Below, in pieces: positions 24,459 to 32,571 of a stretch of DNA of 64,000 bases. Origin of the DNA: an uncultured Collinsella sp. (lineage in GTDB: Bacteria; Actinomycetota; Coriobacteriia; Coriobacteriales; Coriobacteriaceae); contig UQMY01000003.1 of the NCBI GenBank assembly GCA_900542325.1, positions 30,701 to 94,700 of the forward strand, in the 5' to 3' direction. A model generated the notes under the pieces. That model searched no databases. It had not been told where the DNA came from and saw only the letters and a list, made by a program, of their open reading frames with translations. Each line of letters opens with the position of its first letter. The stretch's first letter is position 1. Both the position numbers and the translations under genes were made by a program.

Positions 24459-26039
24459 TTAGGCGCCGTATGGGTTCCGGTCGCGCTCGATGCGCTGGCG
24501 GATGTGGGCGTACTCGATTATCAGCAACACCAGCAGTAGGGCCATGACCGCCAGGTAGCTCACCACGGCGCCCATCAGGCCCAGCAGGTTGATTAAGATC
24601 ACGGGGAGCACCACGCTCACGGCAAAGCAGATCAGGTAGATCTTGGTGACGTCTCCAGCGTGGCGCAGCACCGTGATAATGGCGTAGATAAAATCGATGG
24701 CCGCGGTTACGCCGCCGGCGACGACCATCAGCAGCGCCAATGTGCGGTAGCGCTCAAAGTTGAGGCCGTACATAAAGCTCATGAGGGGAATGCCGGGGCC
24801 TGCCATAAATGCGGCGCACACGCCGGTGATGGCCACGATCAGCGCCATAACGGCAACAATAATCAGGTCAAAGCGACGACGCTTGCGAGGATTAGCCCAA
24901 ATGCTCGACAAGCGCAGGAGCTGCGGTTTATAGACAAATCCGATGCTCAGCAAAATAGCCTGCGCCGGAAAGAACAAGGCATTAAAGTACAGCTGGTATT
25001 TGTAGGCCAGCGTGCCTTCCATCACAAACTTGGGCATGCTCTCGATGAGGTTGAACAGGAACAGTGCGCCAAAGAGCGGAGCGCACTGGACAAACAGGTG
25101 GCCGACCTCGCGCAGGCTCACGCGGCGCGATTTTTCGGTCTCGAGCAGGGCGAGTGGTGCGGTGACCAGCACGAGCGAGGCGATGGCGGTGACACCCATG
25201 GCCATGGCCGCGATGGGCATGCTGCGCGTAAGGAACAGCGCCAAGCTAAAGACCGCGATGACGCCGACGGAGCGTAGCGTTTGGCTCATGCCGGCCAGGT
25301 AGAGTTTATCGGCCTGCTGCAGGCGGCCCTCGTACACGTCCGCCACGCCGTCGATCATCTTATACAGGTAGACGCCCAGGCCGATCGTCGCCATCTGCGC
25401 GTCATAGCCGCGGGCGCTGCTGTACATGAGGCCGCAGCCTAGGGCGAGCGCTCCGCAAAGCCAACGGTTGAGCTGGTAGGAGGCAAAGGACGTCGTTTCG
25501 TCGATATCCGAGACCTGGAAATTGCGCACACCGTAGTTGCACGCGATCATGATGAGCGTGCCGGTGACAAAGGCGATGGAGAACTTACCGGCTTCCTCGG
25601 CGCCCACAAGCTGCGTGGACACAATGGTGAGCAGGGGAAACGCGAAACCCCACACGGCGGTGCCCAGGGTATTCCAGAGATAGTCGCGGCGGGTGGCGTG
25701 CTCCTCGTATTCGGCTTCCTGCGTGGAGAAGCCACCGCCGTAGACAGCGCCGAGCAGGCGGTTCCACCAGGCGTTGACCATGCGGTGGATGGGACCGGGC
25801 TCGCGATCGCGCTCGCGGCGACGGCGCGTGGCCTGGCCGCTGTCGGGGCCTCCGGCGTTGCGCTGGCTCAGCTCCTGGATGCGTGCGAGCTCTTCGGCCG
25901 TGTGGGAGGCGGGAAACAGGCCGTTCTCGATGCGTCCGCCCTGGGCCTTTGCGGTGCCGCTGCTCGCTGCGGCGGGGTCGGCGTCGCCATTGCGGCGGGC
26001 GATGGCGCGGCGGATGCTATCGAGGGGCGTGATACTCAA
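24459..26039 (-). CDS. Polysaccharide flippase-like membrane protein (Wzx/MATE-like)
   Basis: The 526-residue protein has a cytosolic, glycine/arginine-rich N-terminal stretch of about 90 residues. About twelve to fourteen hydrophobic segments follow, in the layout of lipopolysaccharide or capsule flippases of the MOP superfamily. A basic C-terminal tail ends in RNPYGA. No glycosyltransferase genes surround it, so its lipid-linked substrate is unknown. The long N-terminal extension is unusual for the family. Confidence 0.7.
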   Translation of the reverse strand: MSITPLDSIRRAIARRNGDADPAAASSGTAKAQGGRIENGLFPASHTAEELARIQELSQRNAGGPDSGQATRRRRERDREPGPIHRMVNAWWNRLLGAVYGGGFSTQEAEYEEHATRRDYLWNTLGTAVWGFAFPLLTIVSTQLVGAEEAGKFSIAFVTGTLIMIACNYGVRNFQVSDIDETTSFASYQLNRWLCGALALGCGLMYSSARGYDAQMATIGLGVYLYKMIDGVADVYEGRLQQADKLYLAGMSQTLRSVGVIAVFSLALFLTRSMPIAAMAMGVTAIASLVLVTAPLALLETEKSRRVSLREVGHLFVQCAPLFGALFLFNLIESMPKFVMEGTLAYKYQLYFNALFFPAQAILLSIGFVYKPQLLRLSSIWANPRKRRRFDLIIVAVMALIVAITGVCAAFMAGPGIPLMSFMYGLNFERYRTLALLMVVAGGVTAAIDFIYAIITVLRHAGDVTKIYLICFAVSVVLPVILINLLGLMGAVVSYLAVMALLLVLLIIEYAHIRQRIERDRNPYGA

Positions 26040-26110
26040 GGCGGTTCCTTTCTCTTACTGCGCTCTAGTATAGTCGCGGTGGTGTCCATTCGTGTTTTTG
26101 CAGTAGTCGT

Positions 26111-26217
26111 CACTTGGGGACGTTCCTTATGTGCTGGCATCCGGGGACGCTCCCTGGTTGTTGCCTGTTCAAGAGTGTCCCAACGACTAGCCGTTTAAGT
26201 ACGTCCCCAATGACTAG
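26111..26217. repeat. Two dispersed-repeat units before pckA
   Basis: CACTTGGGGACGTT...TGTGCYGGCA (26111-26140) recurs at 39072-39100. AAGAGTGTCCC...GACTAG-CGTTTAAG-ACGTCCCC (26171-26217) recurs at 45703-45749. They fill most of the 26040-26356 gap; no gene is seen there. Confidence 0.55.
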
Positions 26218-26356
26218 GCCGCTTGCCTGTGATTTTTGACCGTTGGGCGGGCGCTTCGCCGTTGCCGCAAAAACGTTTTTGCATATCGGGTACAACGGGC
26301 TTTACGTGAGTAAAGTGCGCGCCGCGTCCACGTGCCGCGTTTTTAAAGGAGGCCCC

Positions 26357-28027
26357 ATGCCTGGTGTTACCCCTGCAGAAGTTCTGTCCAACTTTGGTAT
26401 TACGCTGGTCGAAGATCCCGCCGAGAATCAGCCCCGCCTGCTGGTCGATCTACCCGCTGCGGAACTCGTCGAGCACGCTATCCGCCGCGAAGAAGGCCGC
26501 ATGGCATCCAACGGTGCGCTGGTGATCGAGACGGGGGAGCGTACTGGCCGTTCTCCCAACGATCGCTTTATCGTCGACACTCCCGATGTTCACGACAAGA
26601 TTGCCTGGGGCGCCGTCAACCGCCCGCTTTCGATCGAGAGCTACGAGACCATCAAGGCTGGTATCGTCGACTACCTCAACGAGCGCGATGTGTTCGTTAC
26701 CCGCGGCATGGCGGGCGCCGACCGCAACCACACGCGCCGACTGCTCGTCGCCTGCGAGCGCGCCAGCCAGGCACTCTTCATTAAGCAGATGCTCGCCCGC
26801 CCGCTTGCCCGCGAAATCGCGCGCACCGGCGAGCCGGACTTCTGTGTGCTCGCCGCGCCGGGCTACCAGTGCGATCCCGCCATCAAGGGCCTCAACTCCA
26901 GCGCCGCCGTGGTCATCAACTTCCAGGAGCGCGTGATTTTGGTCGCGGGTACCGGCTACTCCGGCGAGATCAAAAAGTCCATCTTCAGCGTCATGAATTA
27001 CCTGCTGCCCGTCGAGGACGACGTGCTGCCCATGCATTGCTCGGCCAGCATGGATCCCGTCACGCACGAGACCGCGGTGTTCTTTGGCCTGTCGGGCACC
27101 GGCAAGACCACGCTTTCGGCCAACCCCACGCGCCTGCTGATCGGCGATGACGAGCACGGCTGGTCCGACATGGGCATCTTCAACATCGAGGGCGGCTGCT
27201 ACGCCAAGTGCGAGGGCCTGGACGCGTTCCACGAGCCCGAGATCTTCAACGCTGTTCGCTTTGGCGCCATCTGCGAAAACGTGGTGCTCGATGAGAATCG
27301 CAAGCCCAACTATGATGACGTCTCGATCACGCACAATACGCGCGTGGCCTACCCCGTCGAGCATATCCCCAACGCGTGGACCAAGGGCATGGGCACCACT
27401 CCGAGCGTCGTACTGTTTTTGACCTGCGATGCCTTTGGCGTGTTGCCGCCCATCTCGCGTCTAACGGCCGATGCCGCCATGTATCACTTTGTGACGGGCT
27501 TTACGGCCAAGATCCCCGGCACCGAGGTCGGCGTCACCGAGCCTACGCCCACGTTCTCTTCGCTGTTCGGCGAGCCGTTTATGCCACTCGACCCCATGGT
27601 TTACGCCAAGATGCTCGGCGAGCGCATTGCCGACGGCCGCACGCGTGTGTACCTGGTCAACACCGGCTGGATCGGCGGCGGCTACGGCGTGGGTCATCGC
27701 ATCGAGCTTGCCTACACGCGCGCCCTGGTGGCCCGCGCCCTCGACGGCACCATCGAGGACAGCGAGTTCGTGCACGACGACATCTTTAATGTCGACATTC
27801 CCACTACGTGCCACGGTGTGCCCGACGGCATCCTGGTGCCGCGCCAGTACTGGCAGAGCACCGCGCGCTTCGACGAGGCCGCGCACAACCTGGCGGTGAT
27901 GTTCGAGGAGAACTTCGAGAAGAAGTACTCGCACCTGCCCGAGTCCGTCAAAGCCGCAGGCCCGCACGTTCAAGTACACGCCGACGCCCGTCATCGCGGC
28001 CGCGGGCTGCTGGGACTTCGCCACTAG
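26357..28027 (+). CDS. pckA: Phosphoenolpyruvate carboxykinase (ATP)
   Basis: PckA interconverts oxaloacetate with PEP and CO2 using ATP; in anaerobes it often runs toward oxaloacetate. The 556 residues show ERTGRSPNDRF (about 59-69), the P-loop GLSGTGKTTLS (about 242-252) and NTGWIGGGYGVGHRI (about 436-450), all diagnostic. AAAGGAGG is 4 bases before ATG 26357. The usual C-terminus near VKAAGP is followed by about 17 extra histidine- and arginine-rich residues, which may mark a late frameshift. It is monocistronic. Confidence 0.94.
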   Translation: MPGVTPAEVLSNFGITLVEDPAENQPRLLVDLPAAELVEHAIRREEGRMASNGALVIETGERTGRSPNDRFIVDTPDVHDKIAWGAVNRPLSIESYETIKAGIVDYLNERDVFVTRGMAGADRNHTRRLLVACERASQALFIKQMLARPLAREIARTGEPDFCVLAAPGYQCDPAIKGLNSSAAVVINFQERVILVAGTGYSGEIKKSIFSVMNYLLPVEDDVLPMHCSASMDPVTHETAVFFGLSGTGKTTLSANPTRLLIGDDEHGWSDMGIFNIEGGCYAKCEGLDAFHEPEIFNAVRFGAICENVVLDENRKPNYDDVSITHNTRVAYPVEHIPNAWTKGMGTTPSVVLFLTCDAFGVLPPISRLTADAAMYHFVTGFTAKIPGTEVGVTEPTPTFSSLFGEPFMPLDPMVYAKMLGERIADGRTRVYLVNTGWIGGGYGVGHRIELAYTRALVARALDGTIEDSEFVHDDIFNVDIPTTCHGVPDGILVPRQYWQSTARFDEAAHNLAVMFEENFEKKYSHLPESVKAAGPHVQVHADARHRGRGLLGLRH

Positions 28028-28044
28028 CTTCGCCGTGAGTCCAT

Positions 28045-28084
28045 ATCCACCACAAAGGGGACAGGCACCTTTGTGGTGGTTTTG
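28045..28084. terminator. Terminator repeat R1 (downstream of pckA)
   Basis: CCACCACAAAGG and CCTTTGTGGTGG pair around GGACAGGCA, followed by TTTT. It is one of six near-identical hairpins in the window and the only one whose loop reads in the opposite orientation. Confidence 0.8.
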
Positions 28085-28254
28085 CTCGCGTGGATGACTC
28101 GGGTTACAATGCGCCTGACATATCGTCCCCTTCTCCGGATGGGGACAGCGCAAGCGTTCTTGTGACGGCACCGTAGGACTTTGAAGGTGGCCGTTGTAAG
28201 GGCGCTTTTTGTTTAGGCGCCCTCACTCGGGCGCGCACGATGAAGGGAGCACGT

Positions 28255-28974
28255 ATGAAAGGCTTTATTGCCGAGGATTCATTCTGGGAGCTGTTTCCGC
28301 AGGCAGCGGTCGGTGTTGTGGTCGTGGAGGGCATGAAGCCCACGGCTCAGATTCCTCAAGAGGACGTGGATGCGATTGCGGCGTTGCTCGACCGCGCCAA
28401 TATCGATGTGGAGCGTCATCTGACCAGCGACACTATCAGCGAGAACGCACCGGTCAAGGCATGGCGCGAGGCCTATCGTCTGTTCAAGACCAAGAAAAGC
28501 GCCCGCTGCTCGATCGAGAACTTGCTCAAGCGCGTGCTTAAGGACAAGCCTGTGGGCCACATTACGCCCGCGGTGGACATCTACAACACGGTGTCGCTGA
28601 CCTACGCGCTGCCCGTGGGAGGCGAGGATCTGCATGCGATCGAGGGAGACCTTCGCTTGAAGGTGACCGACGGTGGCGATGCGTTCTTGCCTCTTGGCGA
28701 GGAAGCGGATGACCCGACGCTGCCCGGCGAGCTCGCCTACATCGATGATGCGGGCGCCGTGTGCCGCTGCTGGAACTGGCGCGACGGCGTTCGAACGGCC
28801 CTGTCCGACGATTCGGCCGACGCGTTCCTGGCGATTGAGTGCGTGGAGCCCGAGCGAATGGAGGACTGCCAGGCCGCCATCGACCGTCTTGCCGATTTGC
28901 TCGAGCGCTATCTGGGAGCGACGGTTGTCGTTAAGACGCTTGTGACCCGCGACAATCCCTGTGTGGAGCTGTAG
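28255..28974 (+). CDS. B3/4 (PheT-like) tRNA-binding domain protein
   Basis: This 239-residue stand-alone protein matches the B3/B4 domain otherwise found in the beta subunit of phenylalanyl-tRNA synthetase. Supporting segments are ARCSIENLLKRVLK near 85, HITPAVDIYNTVSLTYALPVGGEDL near 102-126, and the C-terminal LIKT-like VVVKTLVTRDNP. Such proteins are thought to handle amino acids or misacylated tRNA, but their role is not settled. ATG 28255 is chosen over 28240 because AAGGGAG lies 5 bases before it. A GGGCGC/GCGCCC hairpin lies at about 28198-28222, just upstream. Confidence 0.75.
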   Translation: MKGFIAEDSFWELFPQAAVGVVVVEGMKPTAQIPQEDVDAIAALLDRANIDVERHLTSDTISENAPVKAWREAYRLFKTKKSARCSIENLLKRVLKDKPVGHITPAVDIYNTVSLTYALPVGGEDLHAIEGDLRLKVTDGGDAFLPLGEEADDPTLPGELAYIDDAGAVCRCWNWRDGVRTALSDDSADAFLAIECVEPERMEDCQAAIDRLADLLERYLGATVVVKTLVTRDNPCVEL

Positions 28975-28998
28975 CGGCGCCTAGAACCTATTGATGCC

Positions 28999-29040
28999 CA
29001 AAATCACCACAAAGGCGCCTGTCCTTTGTGGTGATTTTTA
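28999..29040. terminator. Terminator repeat R2
   Basis: AAAATCACCACAAAGG and CCTTTGTGGTGATTTTT face each other around a short loop (CGCCTGT). It serves the B3/4 gene and belongs to the R family; one base pair differs from the other copies in both arms (T-A in place of C-G). Confidence 0.8.
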
Positions 29041-29142
29041 TGTTGATGGGTCAACAAATGAGGCACGCAGGGCCGGCGGTCGCTGGATACGGCTAAGATG
29101 TTTACCCGTTAGCATTATGCAAGCGAAAGGCGGTCGTCTCCC

Positions 29143-29592
29143 ATGCAGCAGAACGACGAGACACGTTTCGAGGACTTTGTCGGACTGATCAGCGGGCTCT
29201 ACAAGGAGATCCAGCGCATTAAGACATCCGAGGGCGCAAGGCTGGGCCTCAAGGGCTCCGACGTTATGTGCCTGTACTATCTTGAGCGCAGCAAGGACGG
29301 CCTGACTGGTGCTGACCTGGCTCGCATGGCAGGCGTGACCCGTGCCGCCGTTTCGCGCACGCTCGCGCATCTGGAGGAGGGCGGTTACGTTGAGGTCGAT
29401 GATTCGGGCGATGCCGCCGTTAAGTATCGTGCTCCGGTGCGCCTGACCGCTCTAGGCGGCGAGAGCATGAGCGAGGCGGACCGCATCATTCGCGAGGTGC
29501 TCGATACCACCGGTAAGGCTATGGGTGTGGAGCAGCGCGAGCAGATGTATGCGTCGCTGCGCACGATTCTCAACACCTTGCGCGAGATCTAG
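29143..29592 (+). CDS. MarR family transcriptional regulator
   Basis: A 149-residue winged-helix regulator. The recognition region LTGADLARMAGVTRAAVSRTLAHLEEGGYVE (about 57-86) and the following wing are typical of MarR, with dimerisation helices at both ends. Such proteins repress nearby genes and respond to small phenolic or lipid ligands. degV follows 119 bases later on the same strand and could be a target, but no operator palindrome was identified. Confidence 0.88.
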   Translation: MQQNDETRFEDFVGLISGLYKEIQRIKTSEGARLGLKGSDVMCLYYLERSKDGLTGADLARMAGVTRAAVSRTLAHLEEGGYVEVDDSGDAAVKYRAPVRLTALGGESMSEADRIIREVLDTTGKAMGVEQREQMYASLRTILNTLREI

Positions 29593-29711
29593 AGCCGCGC
29601 TGGAGCTAGCTTTCAGCCAAGAACTGCATCGTCCCGTTTGAGCGCGTACGCCGTGCCGGGACATTGCTGTCAAAATTCCCTGCGCGAGACCTGCGCAAGA
29701 AAGGATTCGCT

Positions 29712-30566
29712 ATGTCCGTCCGCATTATTACCGATTCCGCCAGCGATATGTCGCCGGCGGAGCACCCCGCCCTGCGTGTTCTGCCGCTGTCCGTCACCTT
29801 TGGCACCGATGTGTATATGGATGGCGTCGACATCGATCACCAGCGCTTTTACGAGATGCTTGTGGAGCGCGACGAGCTGCCCAAGACCGGCCAGGTCAAC
29901 CCGTACGCGTTTTCGCAGGCGATTGCCGAAGCACGTGAGGCCGGCGACGAGGCTGTGATTATTACCGTGGGCGCTAAGCTATCAGGCACCAATCAGAGTG
30001 CCCGTACCGCACTTGCCGAGGCGCCAGGTGGCGACGTGTTCGTGGTAGACAGCAACAACGTCACCCTGGGCGAGCGCGTCCTGGTCGAGTATGCGCTGCG
30101 CTTGGTGGACGAGGGCCGCAGTGCATCTCAGATCGCGGCGGCTGTCGAGGCCGTGCGCGACCGTGTGGTGGTTATCGGCCTGCTCGAGACGCTGGAGTAC
30201 CTGGTGCGCGGCGGTCGTCTGTCTGCTGCGGCCGGCGCCGTGGGCACGCTGCTCAACGTGAAGCCCGTGGTGGCTGTCGAGGACGGTCTGATCGTGCAGC
30301 TGGGCAAGGCGCGCGGTTCCAAGAACGGCCGCAACCTGCTGAACCAAAAGGTCGAAAAGGCGGGCGGCATCGACTTTTCCATGCCGCTGGCGCTCGGCTA
30401 TACGGGTCTTTCGGATGCGGTGCTCAAGAAGTATATCGAGGACAGCGCGGCACTGTGGGCTGGTCACACCGAGGGCGAACTGCCCGTTCACACCATCGGC
30501 GCCACCATCGGAACCCACGTTGGCCCCGGCGCCGTGGCAGTAGCCTTCTTCCAGCCCGCCAACTAA
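29712..30566 (+). CDS. DegV family fatty-acid-binding protein
   Basis: DegV/FakB proteins bind a fatty acid and present it to a kinase for phospholipid synthesis. The 284-residue protein begins VRIITDSASDM, the family signature. It has the ligand-site segments KTGQVNPYAF and LSGTNQSA (about 90), and RGGRLSAAAGAVGTLLNVKPV (about 166-186). AGAAAGG stands before ATG 29712; an upstream in-frame codon at 29664 lacks support. The kinase partner FakA is not in the window. Confidence 0.88.
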   Translation: MSVRIITDSASDMSPAEHPALRVLPLSVTFGTDVYMDGVDIDHQRFYEMLVERDELPKTGQVNPYAFSQAIAEAREAGDEAVIITVGAKLSGTNQSARTALAEAPGGDVFVVDSNNVTLGERVLVEYALRLVDEGRSASQIAAAVEAVRDRVVVIGLLETLEYLVRGGRLSAAAGAVGTLLNVKPVVAVEDGLIVQLGKARGSKNGRNLLNQKVEKAGGIDFSMPLALGYTGLSDAVLKKYIEDSAALWAGHTEGELPVHTIGATIGTHVGPGAVAVAFFQPAN

Positions 30567-30577
30567 CCGACCTGCCA

Positions 30578-30619
30578 TAAACCATCACAAAGGTGCCTGT
30601 CCCCTTTGTGATGGTTTAT
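30578..30619. terminator. Terminator repeat R3
   Basis: AAACCATCACAAAGG and CCTTTGTGATGGTTT flank the loop TGCCTGTCC. It sits between degV and the Ogt-like gene. Its stem carries a compensated base-pair change relative to R4-R6. Confidence 0.8.
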
Positions 30620-30646
30620 GCTTTTCCGGGTGGAAGGGAGCGAGCA

Positions 30647-30967
30647 ATGGCGTCTGAGGGCTTTTTTGATCGGGTGTACGGGGTGGTCGAGCAGATCCCC
30701 GAGGGGATGGTCGCCACGTATGGTCAGGTGGCACTGCTTGCCGGTCGTCCACGAAGTGCGCGGTACGTGGGGTATGCCCTTCATAGTAATCCGCGCCCTG
30801 GCCAAATTCCCTGTCATCGCGTGGTGTTTGCCGACGGCCGTATCTGTGAGGGCTTTGCCTTTGGCGGCCCCGATGCTCAGCGCGAGCTCTTAATGGGGGA
30901 GGGCGTGACGTTTGCCGATCCCATGCATGTTGATCTGGCCGCCTGTCGTTGGCCTGCTGGACTCTAA
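30647..30967 (+). CDS. Ogt/ATL-type alkyltransferase DNA-binding domain protein
   Basis: The 106-residue protein consists only of the DNA-binding domain of O6-alkylguanine transferases: PEGMVATYGQVA (18-29), an RXVG-like segment (RYVGYAL), and PCHRVV with the acceptor cysteine at 56. Alkyltransferase-like proteins replace this cysteine (often by Trp); here it is kept, so real repair activity is possible despite the missing N-terminal domain. GAAGGGAG is 6 bases before ATG 30647. It is enclosed by terminator repeats R3 and R4. Confidence 0.82.
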   Translation: MASEGFFDRVYGVVEQIPEGMVATYGQVALLAGRPRSARYVGYALHSNPRPGQIPCHRVVFADGRICEGFAFGGPDAQRELLMGEGVTFADPMHVDLAACRWPAGL

Positions 30968-30983
30968 CAGCTCTGCCGTGGTC

Positions 30984-31024
30984 AAAGCCACCACAAAGGT
31001 GCCTGTCCCCTTTGTGGTGGCTTT
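30984..31024. terminator. Terminator repeat R4
   Basis: AAAGCCACCACAAAGG and CCTTTGTGGTGGCTTT around TGCCTGTCC, 17 bases after the Ogt-like gene. Confidence 0.8.
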
Positions 31025-31110
31025 CCGTTGCAGGTTTACCTGGGCTAACTTATGGAGAAGGTGTGTTGGGGTAGTTTGACGCTAGAAAGTAAGCCACGGT
31101 GAACTATATT

Positions 31111-31258
31111 GTATTCAGCAACGGAGCAGGCAATAGGCGATGAAGAAGCCTGCCCCGTTGAGTTTGATTCGCATCCCTCCCCTCTGTGCGATTCAACGGT
31201 GTACTTCGGGAACAGGCCCGCTGGCAACTAACTGCCAGCGGGCCTGTTCCTGTTTGTC
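31111..31258 (+). ncRNA. Candidate structured RNA with three successive hairpins
   Basis: The gap between the Ogt-like gene and trpS holds three hairpins in a row. The first is CAACGG/CCGTTG with inner GCAGGC/GCCTGC (31119-31160). The second is TTGATTCGCA/TGCGATTCAA with a pyrimidine loop TCCCTCCCCTC (31164-31196). The third is a perfect 16-bp stem (31211-31226 with 31233-31248). TATATT at 31105-31110 could be a -10. The C-rich loop could pair with ribosome-binding sites. The T-tail is weak, so strand and ends are unsure. Confidence 0.35.
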
Positions 31259-31297
31259 GAGGGAGTGCAATGGGCAGAGCCGAACCGGTCGGGCACC

Positions 31298-31325
31298 AAA
31301 AAAGGCGGACGCCGTAGCGCCCGCC
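31298..31325 (-). terminator. Terminator of trpS
   Basis: On the minus strand GGCGGGCG and CGTCCGCC form a stem followed by TTTTTT, 36 bases after the trpS stop. Confidence 0.75.
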
Positions 31326-31360
31326 CTATAGCAATCGAAAGTTCTAGCCAGCAGATCGAT

Positions 31361-32410
31361 CTAGTACACCATGCCCATGGCGTCCTGAACCTCGGCCAGG
31401 GTCTGCTCGGCAATCTCGTTGGCGCGACGGTTGCCCTCGTGCAGCACGTCCTTCACATAGTCCAGATCGTTCTCATAGCGCTGACGACGCTCGCGGATCG
31501 GCGCGAAGTACTCGTTGACGGCCTCGGTCACGTACTTCTTGAGCTGGCCGGAGCCGCCCATGCCAATCTCCTCGGCAATCTCGACCTCGGAACGGCCGGT
31601 GCAGATGGCGGCGGTTGAAAGCAGGCCGGACACGCCGGGGCGGTTCTCGGGATCGAACGTGATCATGCGCTCGGAGTCGGTCTGGCTCTTCTTGATGCGC
31701 TTGGCCGTCTCCTCGGCGGTCATCGAGATGTTGATGGCGTTACCGTAGCTCTTGCTCATCTTGCGACCGTCCAGGCCCGGCAGCAGCGGGGTCTCGGACA
31801 GCAGTGCGTCGACCTCGGGGAACACCTTGCCGTAGCGGTTGTTAAAGCGGCGGGCGATGGTGCGGGTGAGCTCGATGTGCGGCAGCTGGTCGCGACCGAC
31901 GGGCACCACGTTGCCCTTGCAGAACAGGATGTCGCAGGCCTGGTGCACCGGGTAGGTGAGCAGAAGGCCGGTGAGCTCGTGGCCCGAGGCCTCCATCTCG
32001 GCCTTTACCGTGGGGTTGCGCGCCAGCTCGGCCTCTGAGACCAGCGACAGGAACGGCAGCATGAGCTGGTTGGCGGCGGGCACGGCGGAGTGCGCGTAGA
32101 TCATGGTCTTGTCGGGGTCGATGCCGCAGGCAAGGTAGTCCATGACCATGTTGTACACGTTGTCCTGGATGTGCTCGGTCGTATCGCGGTCAGTGATGAC
32201 TTGGTAGTCGGCGATGAGCACGTTGGTCTTGGCGCCCATGTTCTGCAGCTCAACACGGCCCTTGAGGGTGCCGAAGTAGTGACCCAGGTGCAGACGGCCG
32301 GTGGGGCGGTCGCCGGTGAGCATGGTGAACTTCTCGGGCGTTTTGGCCAGGCCCTCGCGAATGGCGTTGCTCTTTTGCAGCGCGACTTCGTAGCTGTTCT
32401 CGTTTGGCAT
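31361..32410 (-). CDS. trpS: Tryptophanyl-tRNA synthetase
   Basis: TrpS charges tRNA-Trp with tryptophan. The 349-residue class I synthetase has the HIGH-type motif RLHLGHYFG (about 40-48) and the KMSKS motif GRKMSKSYGN (about 216-225). The ATG at 32410 is preferred because TTAGGAG lies 5 bases before it; an in-frame ATG at 32440 lacks a site. No T-box leader was found upstream. The preceding minus-strand gene is the WecA/TagO-type transferase, 161 bases away. Confidence 0.94.
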   Translation of the reverse strand: MPNENSYEVALQKSNAIREGLAKTPEKFTMLTGDRPTGRLHLGHYFGTLKGRVELQNMGAKTNVLIADYQVITDRDTTEHIQDNVYNMVMDYLACGIDPDKTMIYAHSAVPAANQLMLPFLSLVSEAELARNPTVKAEMEASGHELTGLLLTYPVHQACDILFCKGNVVPVGRDQLPHIELTRTIARRFNNRYGKVFPEVDALLSETPLLPGLDGRKMSKSYGNAINISMTAEETAKRIKKSQTDSERMITFDPENRPGVSGLLSTAAICTGRSEVEIAEEIGMGGSGQLKKYVTEAVNEYFAPIRERRQRYENDLDYVKDVLHEGNRRANEIAEQTLAEVQDAMGMVY

Positions 32411-32571
32411 GATTGCTCCTAACGTATGTTCATGGGTCAAGATGATAACGCGTTTATTGGAGGGTCGGGGCGTAAGTACGCGAGGGGCGGGAGAGCGGCG
32501 GCATGTGCGATGGGCGCGGCGTGGCTGCGCGTTTGGCCGGCGGCGCCTGGGCGCATCCTCGGCAGCTTACC

